A DNA stretch of 64,000 nt. It comes from Citrifermentans bemidjiense Bem (lineage in GTDB: Bacteria > Desulfobacterota > Desulfuromonadia > Geobacterales > Geobacteraceae). The notes beneath the pieces were generated by a model that saw nothing but the letters and a program-made list of their open reading frames with translations, was not told where the DNA came from and did no database searches. The position numbers and the translations under genes were made by a program. Below are positions 15,790-23,964 of this stretch, one piece after another. Every line of letters begins with the position of its first letter. Positions within the stretch are counted from its first letter, which is position 1. The stretch lies in assembly GCF_000020725.1 (NCBI RefSeq), contig NC_011146.1:3347501-3411500 (forward strand). The letters are read 5' to 3'.

Positions 15790-17697
15790 CTACTCCCCCA
15801 GATATGTGTATGACTGCAGCGTCTTATCCAACAGCTCGAGGAAGTGGCTGCTCTCCTCGATGGAGACCTTCTGCAGCGAGACGTCCTTCTCCAGATTGTT
15901 GCGCACCCTCTTGAGAATCTCCTGGCTGTCGTACTGCACGTACTTGAGGCTTTCCCAGGTGGCGTCGCCGGATATGACCGTGTCGATCTTATAATTGGTC
16001 TTCTTGTTGAAGGTGATATGCACCGCGTTGGTGTCGCCGAAGAGGTTGTGCATGTCCCCCAGGATCTCCTGGTAGGCACCGATCAGGAAGAACCCGATGT
16101 AGTACTGCTCGTCCACCTTGATCTTGTGCAGCGGCAGCGCCTTGGTCCTGCCGTTCTCGCCGACGAAGCTGGTGATCTCGCCGTCTGAATCGCAGGTGAT
16201 GTCGGCGATGGAGGTCAGCACGTCCGGCTTCTCGTCCAGCCGCTGGATCGGGACGATCGGGAAGAGCTGGTCGATGGCCCAGGAGTCCGGGATGGACTGA
16301 AAGAGCGAGAAGTTGGCGAAATAGGTCTGCCTCAGGCTCAGCTGGAAATTCTGCAGCTCGTCCGGGATCGGCTTCATCTTTTCCACGATCGAGTTGATCT
16401 TCCTGATGATCTTGGAGCAGATCCATTCAGCGTTGGCGCGCTCTGCCATGTTCAGGTAGCCCAGGTTGAACAGGCTCACCGACTCCTGGATCAGCTGGAT
16501 GGTGTCGTGGTAGTCCTCGCGCAAGGAATGCTTGTCGATGCTCTTGTAGATGTCGACCAGCTTTTTAACGGTCGGCGAGAGCTTCTCCGGCTCGGTCAGG
16601 ATCGACTCGAAGTCCGGCATCAGCGTCTGGGTGTTGTTGTTCAAGACGTCGGTGACCAATACCGAGTAGTGGGCGACGGTGGCGCGCCCGGACTCGGAGA
16701 TGATGTTCGGGCAAGGGACACCTGCGTCGTCGCAGATGTTCTTCACCTGGTAGATGACGTCGTTGGCGTACTCTTCGAGCGAGTAGTTGACGCTGGAGAA
16801 GTAGCTCGACTTGGAACCGTCGTAGTCGACCCCAAGCCCGCCGCCGATATCGAGGAATTCCAGGTTGACACCTAGCTTCCTCATCTCCGCGTAGATCCTG
16901 GTCCCCTCGATGAGCGCGTTCTTGATCTTGTCGATCTTGGTGATCTGGCTCCCGACGTGGAAATGCAGGAGCTTCACGCTGTCGAGCATGTCGTTTTGCT
17001 TGAGCATGTCGATGGCGGCGATCAGTTCGGAGATGCGCAGGCCGAACTTGGCGTCGTCGCCGCCGGAGGTGGACCACTTGCCGATCCCTTTGGAGGAGAG
17101 CTTCACCCGGATGCCGAGTTTCGGCACGATTCCGGTGCGCTTGGAAACCTCGACGATCTTCTCCAGCTCGAAGAGTTTCTCCACGACGATGGTGATGTCG
17201 TAGCCGACGCGGGTCGCGAAGAGCACCGTCTCGATGAATTCGGTGTCCTTGTAGCCGTTGCAGAGGATGGGGAGGTTGTTCCCGGTCGACATGGAGATCG
17301 CCGCCACCAGCTCAGGCTTGGAGCCGACCTCGAGGCCGATGTTGTACTTCTTGCCGAAGTTCGCGATCGCCTCCACCACCTGGCGCTGCTGGTTCACCTT
17401 GATGGGGTAGAAGGTCTGGTACTTGGCCGGGTAGTTGTTGTCGCTGATCGCGTTTTTGAACACCCGGCTGATGGAGGCGATGCGCCCCTCCAGGATGTTC
17501 ATGAAGCGCAGGAGGATCGGAGGCTTGATCTTCCTCTTGATCAAGTCGTCAACCAGCACCTTGAGATCGATGGAGTACTTGGAGTTGGGGGACGGATGCA
17601 CGCAGACGTTCCCCTTCTTGTTGATGGAGAAGAGCTCCGCGCCCCAGTTGTCGATGTTGTAGATCTTCGAGGAATCGTTGATAGTCCATTTGGCCAT
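15790..17697 (-). CDS. speA: Biosynthetic arginine decarboxylase
   Basis: 635 residues, the usual SpeA length. A fold-III PLP barrel with the lysine in FYPIKVNQQ, LEVGSKPELVAA, LLHFHVGSQI, DIGGGLGVDYDGS and SESGRATVAHYSVL. The C-terminal dimer domain follows. It converts arginine to agmatine, the first step to putrescine. It is the last gene of the polyamine operon, 45 bases after the decarboxylase gene. No agmatinase or agmatine deiminase lies in the window, so that step must be encoded elsewhere. Confidence 0.96.
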   Translation of the reverse strand: MAKWTINDSSKIYNIDNWGAELFSINKKGNVCVHPSPNSKYSIDLKVLVDDLIKRKIKPPILLRFMNILEGRIASISRVFKNAISDNNYPAKYQTFYPIKVNQQRQVVEAIANFGKKYNIGLEVGSKPELVAAISMSTGNNLPILCNGYKDTEFIETVLFATRVGYDITIVVEKLFELEKIVEVSKRTGIVPKLGIRVKLSSKGIGKWSTSGGDDAKFGLRISELIAAIDMLKQNDMLDSVKLLHFHVGSQITKIDKIKNALIEGTRIYAEMRKLGVNLEFLDIGGGLGVDYDGSKSSYFSSVNYSLEEYANDVIYQVKNICDDAGVPCPNIISESGRATVAHYSVLVTDVLNNNTQTLMPDFESILTEPEKLSPTVKKLVDIYKSIDKHSLREDYHDTIQLIQESVSLFNLGYLNMAERANAEWICSKIIRKINSIVEKMKPIPDELQNFQLSLRQTYFANFSLFQSIPDSWAIDQLFPIVPIQRLDEKPDVLTSIADITCDSDGEITSFVGENGRTKALPLHKIKVDEQYYIGFFLIGAYQEILGDMHNLFGDTNAVHITFNKKTNYKIDTVISGDATWESLKYVQYDSQEILKRVRNNLEKDVSLQKVSIEESSHFLELLDKTLQSYTYLGE

Positions 17698-17741
17698 AAT
17701 TCAGTTCACCGTGTGCTTCATGAAATGGGGATGTTGCGTCA

Positions 17742-18872
17742 TCAGGACAGGCGGCTTTTGAAGTCCTGGTAGCCGAAGCTCCTTACGACTTTCAGCTCGC
17801 CGGTCTGCGGCTCAAAGGTACAGATATGGGGATGTTGTATCCCGTTAAAGGTTGTGGTCTTCACCATGGTGTAGTGCGACATGTCGAGAAAGGCGAGTTT
17901 CTCCCCCACGGCTAGCGGGTGATCGAAAGACCAGTCGCCGATCACGTCGCCCGCCAGGCAGGACGGTCCCCCCAGGCGGTAGTCGTGCGCCTTTTCCCCG
18001 GCATCGTACCCGCCCAGGATCTCGGGGCGGTAGGGCATCTCCAGGATATCCGGCATGTGGCAGGTGGCCGAGACGTCGAGTACGGCTATGTCCACCTCGT
18101 TATGCACCACGTCGAGCACCTCGGAAACCAGTATCCCGGTGCCGATGGCGATCGCCTCGCCGGGCTCCAGGTAGACCTCCAGGTCGTACTTCTCCCTGAA
18201 GTAGCGCACCAGCTTGATAAGCGCGTCGACGTCGTACCCTTCCCGGGTGATGTGGTGCCCGCCTCCCAGGTTCAGCCATTTCATCCGCGGCAGGAACTCC
18301 CCGAACTGCTCCTCGAAGACGCGCGCGGTCCGCTCCAGCGGCTCGAAGAGCTGCTCGCAGAGCGTGTGGAAGTGAAGCCCCTCCACCCCCTGCAGCGATT
18401 TATCGTCGAACTCGGAACGGAGGATTCCCAGGCGCGACTTGGGCGCGGCCGGGTCGTAGATCGGCGTGTGCCCCTCGGAGTGCCCCGGGTTTACCCTGAG
18501 CCCTACCGAGACTTTCCCGGCGTACTGCTCCCAAAGCGGCCGGAAGCGCTCCAACTGGTTGAAGGAGTTGAAGACCAGGTGATTGGAGGTGGTGAGGAGC
18601 TCGACCACGTCGCTTTCCTTGAAAGCAGCGGAAAAACTGTGCACCTCGCCGCCGAACTCCTCCATCCCCAGCCGCGCCTCCCAGGGGGAGCTGGCGCAGA
18701 CGCCATGGAGCGTATTCGCGATGATCGGGAAGACGCTCCACATGGAAAACGCCTTGAGCGCGAGGAGGATCTTCGCCCCGCTTTTTTTCTGTACCTCGTT
18801 CAAAATGGCCAGGTTATGGCGCAGCCGCCCCAGGTCCACCACGTAGGATGGAGATGGGGCAAGCCTCGTCAT
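17742..18872 (-). CDS. nspC: Carboxynorspermidine/carboxyspermidine decarboxylase
   Basis: 376 residues from the ATG at 18872, matching the family length. A fold-III PLP enzyme with the lysine in LLALKAFSMW, LNLGGGHHITREGYD, EPGEAIAIGTG and the catalytic-cysteine stretch GPSCLAGDVIGDW. It decarboxylates carboxyspermidine to spermidine. A GTG at 18896 that overlaps the upstream stop as GTGA is an alternative start adding eight residues; the ATG fits the family better, though neither has a strong ribosome binding site. Coupled to the dehydrogenase gene. Confidence 0.9.
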   Translation of the reverse strand: MTRLAPSPSYVVDLGRLRHNLAILNEVQKKSGAKILLALKAFSMWSVFPIIANTLHGVCASSPWEARLGMEEFGGEVHSFSAAFKESDVVELLTTSNHLVFNSFNQLERFRPLWEQYAGKVSVGLRVNPGHSEGHTPIYDPAAPKSRLGILRSEFDDKSLQGVEGLHFHTLCEQLFEPLERTARVFEEQFGEFLPRMKWLNLGGGHHITREGYDVDALIKLVRYFREKYDLEVYLEPGEAIAIGTGILVSEVLDVVHNEVDIAVLDVSATCHMPDILEMPYRPEILGGYDAGEKAHDYRLGGPSCLAGDVIGDWSFDHPLAVGEKLAFLDMSHYTMVKTTTFNGIQHPHICTFEPQTGELKVVRSFGYQDFKSRLS

Positions 18873-18892
18873 TTCTTCCACATGCAGTTTGG

Positions 18893-20089
18893 TCACGTAA
18901 GTTCCGCCCACTCGCCGCCGTCGACTACCACGGTCGGCAGCCCCATCGAGCCCAGTTTTTCCAGGAACGGTTCCGGATCGAATTGCTCCATGTTGAAGAC
19001 ACCTTCGCCGCGCCACTTGTCGGTCAGCATCATGATGGCGCCGACCACGGCGGGAACGCCGGTGGTGTAGCTGATCGCCTGCGATTTAACCTCGCGGTAG
19101 CACGCCTCGTGGTCGCAGATGTTGTAGATGTAGACCTGTTTCCTCTTGCCGTCCTTGATGCCGCGTGCGATGACGCCGATGCAGGTGCGCCCTTTGGTGA
19201 GCGGACCCAGGCTGCCGGGATCAGGAAGTACCGCCTTCAAAAACTGCAGCGGCACGATCTTCTGGCCGTTGAACTCGACCTCGTCGATGCGGGTCATGCC
19301 GACGTTCTGCAGCACCTCGAGGTGCTTCAGGTAGTTGTCCGAGAAGGTCATCCAGAACTGCGCCTTCTTGATGGTCGGGATGTGCTTGACCAGCGACTCC
19401 ATCTCCTCGTGGTACATGCGGTAGATGTTCATCGGGCCGATGCCGTCCGGGAAATCGAAGCTCTGCTTGGTGGCAAGCGGCGCGGTCTCCACCCACTGGC
19501 CGTTTTCCCAGTGGCGGCAGGGAGCGGTGACCTCGCGGATGTTGATCTCCGGGTTGAAGTTGGTGGCGAAGGGCTGGCCGTGGTTGCCGGCGTTCGCGTC
19601 GATGATGTCGATCTCATGCACCTCGTCCAGGTAGTTCTTGGCGGCGAGGGCGGTGTAGACGTTGGTGACGCCCGGGTCGAAGCCCGAGCCAAGAAGCGCC
19701 ATAAGCCCCTTCTCCTTGAAGCGCTCCTGATAGGCCCACTGCCAGCTGTACTCGAACTTCGCGGTATCCAGCGGCTCGTAGTTGGCGGTGTCGAGATAAT
19801 CGACGCCGGTCGCGAGGCAGGCGTCCATGATGGTCAGATCCTGGTAGGGAAGCGCCACGTTGATCACCAGCGTCGGCTTTTCGCGCTCGATCAGCTCTAT
19901 TAATTCCGGGACGTTGTCGGCGTTAACCTGCGCGGTGGCGACCGGGAACTCGATCTGCTCCGCGATGGCGCGGCATTTCGACTCCGTGCGCGATGCCAGC
20001 GTGATGGCCGTGATTGCAGTGGCCTGAGCGCACTTGTGCGCCACAACCCCGCCTACACCGCCTGCCCCGATAATCAGTACTTTGCTCAT
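18893..20089 (-). CDS. Carboxynorspermidine/carboxyspermidine dehydrogenase (saccharopine dehydrogenase family)
   Basis: 398 residues. N-terminal Rossmann fold (VLIIGAGGVGGVVAHKCAQ), then INVALPYQDLTIMDACL and GSGFDPGVTNVYTA, typical of Lys1/CASDH proteins. It joins putrescine (or diaminopropane) with aspartate semialdehyde using NADPH to give carboxyspermidine, the substrate of the next enzyme. This is the alternative spermidine route that needs no decarboxylated SAM. It follows the regulator gene by 19 bases. The role is secure from its pairing with nspC. Confidence 0.9.
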   Translation of the reverse strand: MSKVLIIGAGGVGGVVAHKCAQATAITAITLASRTESKCRAIAEQIEFPVATAQVNADNVPELIELIEREKPTLVINVALPYQDLTIMDACLATGVDYLDTANYEPLDTAKFEYSWQWAYQERFKEKGLMALLGSGFDPGVTNVYTALAAKNYLDEVHEIDIIDANAGNHGQPFATNFNPEINIREVTAPCRHWENGQWVETAPLATKQSFDFPDGIGPMNIYRMYHEEMESLVKHIPTIKKAQFWMTFSDNYLKHLEVLQNVGMTRIDEVEFNGQKIVPLQFLKAVLPDPGSLGPLTKGRTCIGVIARGIKDGKRKQVYIYNICDHEACYREVKSQAISYTTGVPAVVGAIMMLTDKWRGEGVFNMEQFDPEPFLEKLGSMGLPTVVVDGGEWAELT

Positions 20090-20108
20090 TTCACTTACTC
20101 TCCTCTTA

Positions 20109-20654
20109 TCAATAGTAAAACGTCGGCGGCGTCACAACCCAGAGAAGCTTCGCCGCGCTTTTTCCTACATTCTTCACCGCGTGCTTGCGGTCTGAAGCGA
20201 AATAAAAACACTCACCCTTGTCCACCGTGTACAGCTTGTCGTCCAGCCTGAGCTGCACCTTCCCGGAGATCACGTAGCCGAACTCCTCGCCTTCGTGGAT
20301 CGGCTGTTCGTCCATCTCACCACCGGGGTCCAGCGTCACCAGCACCGGGTCCATATCCCGATTCTGCGCGCCCGGCACCAGGAGCTCCACCTTCACGCTG
20401 TCGCCGTCATCGGTAGCCTGAACCCGGGCTTCCTTGCCGAAAACGATGTCCTGGTCGGTCTCCTCGCTGAAGAACTCCTGCATGCTGATGCCGAAGACGT
20501 CGACGATGTCCTTCAGCGTCGCAATCGACGGCGAAGTGGCGTCGTTCTCCAGCTGCGAGATGAAACCTTTGGTAAGATCGGCGCGGCTGGCCAGTTCCTC
20601 CTGGGTAAGCGAGTTGACCATCCTGAGCCTCTTCAACCTCTCACCGATTTTCAA
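20109..20654 (-). CDS. XRE-family regulator with C-terminal cupin domain
   Basis: 181 residues. Residues about 6-60 form an XRE helix-turn-helix (LTQEELASRADLTKGFISQL split, TSPSIATLKDI); about 105-178 form a cupin barrel (EPIHEGEEFGYV region, FYFASDRKHAVKNVG). This is the PuuR-like architecture often used to sense polyamines or related amines. As first gene of the operon it probably autoregulates, and two near-identical 18-base motifs flank its promoter (20668-20685 and 20735-20752). Confidence 0.88.
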   Translation of the reverse strand: MKIGERLKRLRMVNSLTQEELASRADLTKGFISQLENDATSPSIATLKDIVDVFGISMQEFFSEETDQDIVFGKEARVQATDDGDSVKVELLVPGAQNRDMDPVLVTLDPGGEMDEQPIHEGEEFGYVISGKVQLRLDDKLYTVDKGECFYFASDRKHAVKNVGKSAAKLLWVVTPPTFYY

Positions 20655-20667
20655 GAAATCCTCCCCG

Positions 20668-20752
20668 GTTTAGTATCAGTAAACCTTTTGTATTTCGGCA
20701 CTCTATTGTTTTCCCGAAATTTTGTCAACGAAAAGTTTAGTATTGGTATACC
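20668..20752 (-). promoter_or_regulatory. Polyamine operon promoter flanked by duplicated operators
   Basis: On the minus strand TTGACA (20728-20723), 17 bases, TAGAGT (20705-20700). On the plus strand GTTTAGTATCAGTAAACC (20668-20685) and GTTTAGTATTGGTATACC (20735-20752) match at 15 of 18 positions and are imperfect palindromes. One lies just downstream of the predicted start, the other just upstream of -35. That layout suggests repression by the XRE-cupin protein bound at both sites. Confidence 0.68.
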
Positions 20753-20905
20753 TCCTGTTTATCAATTAAATAGCGCTAATATTTTTAGCGGTTAAAACAG
20801 GCGCGACTTCAACACGTTACCACCCATACCCCTTTTAATTGCCTGCTATCAGGGAACCAGCTCCCGCTCCCAAGAGGGTCATCCCGGACTTTGCGGAGGA
20901 TGCTC

Positions 20906-20932
20906 TCCCCCCCTCCCGCAAGGGGAGGGGGG
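20906..20932. repeat. C-run/G-run dispersed inverted repeat
   Basis: CCCCTCCC-GCAA-GGGGAGGGG hairpin. About 27 bases are identical to the copy at 23833-23860, including the trailing GGACCAAG. Confidence 0.7.
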
Positions 20933-21159
20933 ACCAAGAGCGGCTCACCGCCCGAATTGCCATGTGAAGGTGAAAAAGCTGGCTCAACCGTTGCCGCCTG
21001 GACGCATCGGCTACCGGAGCCATGCTGCCGGCGGCACGGATGACGTATACCGCATCCAGCTAAGTAGCTGTTGAGGCGTTGCTTTTTTTGTGATACAAAT
21101 TTTTGAGCAGGCCCAAGAAGTCATCTACAGGGGATGCAACCCATAGCTAAGGAACCAGC

Positions 21160-22032
21160 ATGAATCTTTTAGACGGTAAGAAATGCGCCGACAGCCTGAT
21201 CGCAGGCATAGCGAAACAGGTCGCGCGCCACGTCGACTTCGGCCTCAGGAAACCGCACATGACGGTGGTCCTGGTCGGCAACCACGCACCCAGCGAATCG
21301 TACGTGAAATCCAAGGTCACCACCTGCACCCTTTCCGGCTTCGAGAGCAACCTGATCCGGCTTCCCGAGACCGTGACCGAGAAGGAGCTGCTCTGGCTGA
21401 TCCAACAGATCAACGCCGACGCCTCCACCGACGGGGTCATCGTCCAGCTCCCGCTCCCCAAGCAGATCAACGCCCAGCGGGTGATCAACGCGATAGCACC
21501 CGAGAAGGACATCGACGGCTTCCACCCCACCAACTTCGGGCGCATGGCGCTCGGGCAAAAGGCCTTCCGCCCGGCGACCGCCTACGGCATCTGCAAGCTG
21601 CTGCAGTTCTACCAGGTGCCGGTCGCGGGTAAGCACTGCGTGGTCATCGGACGCTCCAACATCGTCGGCAAGCCTATCTCCATAATGCTCTCCAACGACT
21701 TCGACATCGGCAACGCCACCGTCACGCTGACCCATATCGAGACGCCGCGTGAGCTGCTGCTCGACGAGACCCGCCGTGCCGACATCGTCATCGTTGCCGT
21801 CGGCATCCCCGGCTTCGTCACGCCCGACATGGTCAAGGACGGGGTAACGCTTATAGACGTCGGCATCAACCGGCTGGAGAACGGCAAGTTGGTTGGAGAC
21901 GTGGATTTTGCTGCCGTCGCGCCCAAGTGCGAGTGGATCACGCCGGTCCCTGGCGGCGTTGGGCGCATGACCGTCGCGGCGCTGATGATCAATACCCTGA
22001 TGGCCTACCAGAACAACTTCGAGCTCGCCTAA
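21160..22032 (+). CDS. folD: Methylenetetrahydrofolate dehydrogenase/cyclohydrolase
   Basis: 290 residues. FolD signatures: [10 protein letters not shown] with the catalytic Tyr and Lys, [46 protein letters not shown] and ITPVPGGVG. It interconverts methylene-, methenyl- and formyl-tetrahydrofolate in the cytoplasm. Two usually conserved stretches differ: PCTPxG is PATAYG and GVGPMT is GVGRMT, so substrate or cofactor handling may be altered. AAGGAA precedes the ATG. It is a single-gene unit ended by two hairpins. Confidence 0.93.
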   Translation: MNLLDGKKCADSLIAGIAKQVARHVDFGLRKPHMTVVLVGNHAPSESYVKSKVTTCTLSGFESNLIRLPETVTEKELLWLIQQINADASTDGVIVQLPLPKQINAQRVINAIAPEKDIDGFHPTNFGRMALGQKAFRPATAYGICKLLQFYQVPVAGKHCVVIGRSNIVGKPISIMLSNDFDIGNATVTLTHIETPRELLLDETRRADIVIVAVGIPGFVTPDMVKDGVTLIDVGINRLENGKLVGDVDFAAVAPKCEWITPVPGGVGRMTVAALMINTLMAYQNNFELA

Positions 22033-22042
22033 CAGCCTCGTA

Positions 22043-22070
22043 CCCTCTCCCAGGGGGAGAGGGAGTTTTT
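22043..22070 (+). terminator. Terminator of folD
   Basis: CCCTCTCCC and GGGAGAGGG arms then AGTTTTTT, 10 bases past the folD stop. The sequence resembles the dispersed C/G-run hairpins. Confidence 0.8.
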
Positions 22071-22091
22071 TACGCAACGACAGGATTAAAA

Positions 22092-22125
22092 AAAGGGTCC
22101 CGGCATATTCCGCCAGGACCCTTTT
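22092..22125 (-). terminator. Bidirectional terminator between folD and the Dcu gene
   Basis: AAAGGGTCC and GGACCCTTT arms with A/T runs on both sides, about 65 bases past the stop of the minus-strand transporter gene. Confidence 0.85.
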
Positions 22126-22190
22126 TCCATTTCCGCTGTTTTTAGCTTTTTTTATATCCCTTCCATCCCCTTCATCCCTGCGAAGCGGGT

Positions 22191-23522
22191 TTAGAGAAGG
22201 ATCTGCGAGATGGCGTAGGCGACCACGGTTGAGACGCTGACTCCGATCAGCCCGGGAATCATGAAGCTGTGATTCAGTAGGTATTTCCCGATCCTGGTCG
22301 TGCCGGTGCGGTCCATGTTGATGGCGGCCAGGTCGCTGGGGTAGAAGGCGAAGAAGAAGTAGGCGTAGCTTGCCGGCATCAGGCCGAGTAGCAGCGGTAC
22401 CGGGAGCCCGAGGGCGAGCCCCAGGGGAAGGGTGATGGCCAAGGTCGCTGCCTGGCTTTTAACGAAGGCGGAGATGCAGAAGGTGGCAATGGCGAAGGTC
22501 CAGGGAGCCATCTTCACCATGACGCCGATGTTGTCTACCAGGAACTTCTTGTTGGCGGTGATGAAGGTATCGCTCATCCAGGCGATGCCGAAGATGGAGA
22601 CAACCGCGATCATACCGGCGGTGAAGACGCTGGAGTGGGCTATTTCCTTGGCCTTGACGTTGCCGCTGAACATGATGAAGGCGCCGAAGGCAAGCATGAC
22701 AAACTGGACCACGGTGGTCATGGCGATCGGTTTGCCTTCAGCGGTCAAAGGGAGAATCCAGGGACAGCTGGCGATCAGGATGATGCTGCCTACGCCGGCA
22801 AAGAACAGGGCCACGGAGACCTTGGCGGTGGTGGAGATCTTCATGCCGAGAGTAGTGACCTCACCGTCAAGCCCCTTGCGGAACTCCGGATCCTCGAGAC
22901 GGGCCTGAAATTCAGGGTCCTTGTCGAGGTCCTTGCCGCGGTTGAAGCTCCACGCGGCGGCGGCCAGCACGCCGATGATGCCGGCAGGCATGGTGACGGA
23001 GATGATGTCGATGAGGGTGACGGGGTGCCCCGCCTTGGCGGCGAAGCCGAGGAAGAATGTGACGGCGGCAGCCACCGGGCTGGCGGTGATACCCATCTGC
23101 GAGGCGACGCTCGAGATCGCCATGGGGCGCTCGGGGCGGATCTTCGTCTTCAGGGCCACGTCAGAGATGACCGGAAGCAGCGCGTACACGGCATGGCCGG
23201 TGCCGCAACATACGGTAAGGAAGAAGGTGGACAAAGGCGCGAGGATGGTGACGTACTTGGGATGAGCGCGCAAAAGCTTCTCAGTCAGTTGCACGAGGTA
23301 GTCCAGCCCCCCCGCCACCTGCAGGGTCGCCGACGCCGTCACCACCGCGAGGATGATAAGCATCACGGCTATCGGGGGCTCGGAAGGGACACTGCGGAAC
23401 CCGAGCACCAGCACCGTGACGCCTAGCCCGCCGATTAACCCCAGGGCCACTCCGCCTCTGCGGATACCTATCAACACCGCTCCCAGCACTAGCACGAACT
23501 GGATCCAAAACATCGCTGCCAT
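22191..23522 (-). CDS. Anaerobic C4-dicarboxylate transporter, DcuA/DcuB family
   Basis: 443 residues, the size of E. coli DcuB (446), with about ten membrane helices. Family stretches include CCGTGHAVYALLPVI, ASQMGITASPVAAA and YFFFAFYPSDLAAI. It exchanges fumarate or malate for succinate, or takes up aspartate, under anaerobic conditions. GAGGAGG lies 5 bases before the ATG. A sigma-54 promoter is predicted 72-87 bases upstream, and the upstream neighbour is a sigma-54 response regulator with its kinase, so expression is probably induced by external dicarboxylate. Confidence 0.92.
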   Translation of the reverse strand: MAAMFWIQFVLVLGAVLIGIRRGGVALGLIGGLGVTVLVLGFRSVPSEPPIAVMLIILAVVTASATLQVAGGLDYLVQLTEKLLRAHPKYVTILAPLSTFFLTVCCGTGHAVYALLPVISDVALKTKIRPERPMAISSVASQMGITASPVAAAVTFFLGFAAKAGHPVTLIDIISVTMPAGIIGVLAAAAWSFNRGKDLDKDPEFQARLEDPEFRKGLDGEVTTLGMKISTTAKVSVALFFAGVGSIILIASCPWILPLTAEGKPIAMTTVVQFVMLAFGAFIMFSGNVKAKEIAHSSVFTAGMIAVVSIFGIAWMSDTFITANKKFLVDNIGVMVKMAPWTFAIATFCISAFVKSQAATLAITLPLGLALGLPVPLLLGLMPASYAYFFFAFYPSDLAAINMDRTGTTRIGKYLLNHSFMIPGLIGVSVSTVVAYAISQILL

Positions 23523-23593
23523 GACGACCTCCTCTGTCGGGGTTAGCTTTAGCGAGCGCCGTTGCGCCTCGCTTCATTTTCTAACCTTCCTAG

Positions 23594-23609
23594 AGCAGGC
23601 ATGATGCCA
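23594..23609 (-). promoter_or_regulatory. Sigma-54 promoter of the Dcu gene
   Basis: Minus strand TGGCATCATGCCTGCT: GG-N10-GC spacing is exact and the -24 box is TGGCAT. The start should fall near 23583, about 60 bases before the ATG at 23522. Confidence 0.65.
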
Positions 23610-23683
23610 AAAACAGCGATTCAGCTAACTTACTGGTTTCATGAAGTTAATAGTCAATTCCCGCTTCCGTGGCACCAGGAACA

Positions 23684-23791
23684 GTTATAACCTTCAGTAA
23701 TAGAATAAGAGCGCACCGGAGACGAAAGGAAGTGATTCCAGCAAGTTAGCCTTACCTATAACCGCGTATTATCATTATAACCGTAGGTTAT
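23684..23791. promoter_or_regulatory. Possible upstream activator sites for the Dcu gene
   Basis: ATAACC occurs at 23687-23692, 23758-23763 and 23777-23782, the last as ATAACC-GTA-GGTTAT (23777-23791), and the first as part of the palindrome GTTATAAC. They lie 75-200 bases upstream of the sigma-54 promoter, where enhancer-binding activators usually bind. Confidence 0.45.
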
Positions 23792-23832
23792 GGCAGTTAA
23801 TTAGCTAGTAAAAGCGGCGAGGAACCCCCTAA

Positions 23833-23856
23833 CCCCCTCCCGCAAGGGGAGGGGGG
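23833..23856. repeat. C-run/G-run dispersed inverted repeat
   Basis: CCCCCTCCC-GCAA-GGGGAGGGGG hairpin, near-identical to that at 20906-20932. Confidence 0.7.
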
Positions 23857-23964
23857 ACCAAGCGATGAACCTCTTGTAATTCAGGTGACAGGAAAAGTGG
23901 GAGCTAGAGCAGAGATAACCGGCGGCAATCGAATGGGAGCCGAATAGGAGACTGTTACGAGGAG

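Larger units (their letters stand above)
20655..21159. other. Intergenic region between the polyamine operon and folD
   Basis: 505 bases. It contains the operon promoter and operators (20668-20752) and one dispersed C/G-run repeat (20906-20932). The 62-codon frame at 20835-21023 spans that repeat and is not credible. I see nothing else recognisable. Confidence 0.6.
23523..23964. other. Control region between the response regulator and the Dcu gene
   Basis: 442 bases without a gene. It contains the sigma-54 promoter (23594-23609), ATAACC-type motifs (23684-23791) and a dispersed hairpin (23833-23856). Confidence 0.65.

Noticed and set aside
20835-21023. 62-codon minus-strand frame
   Set aside because: Spans a dispersed palindrome and lacks a start signal.
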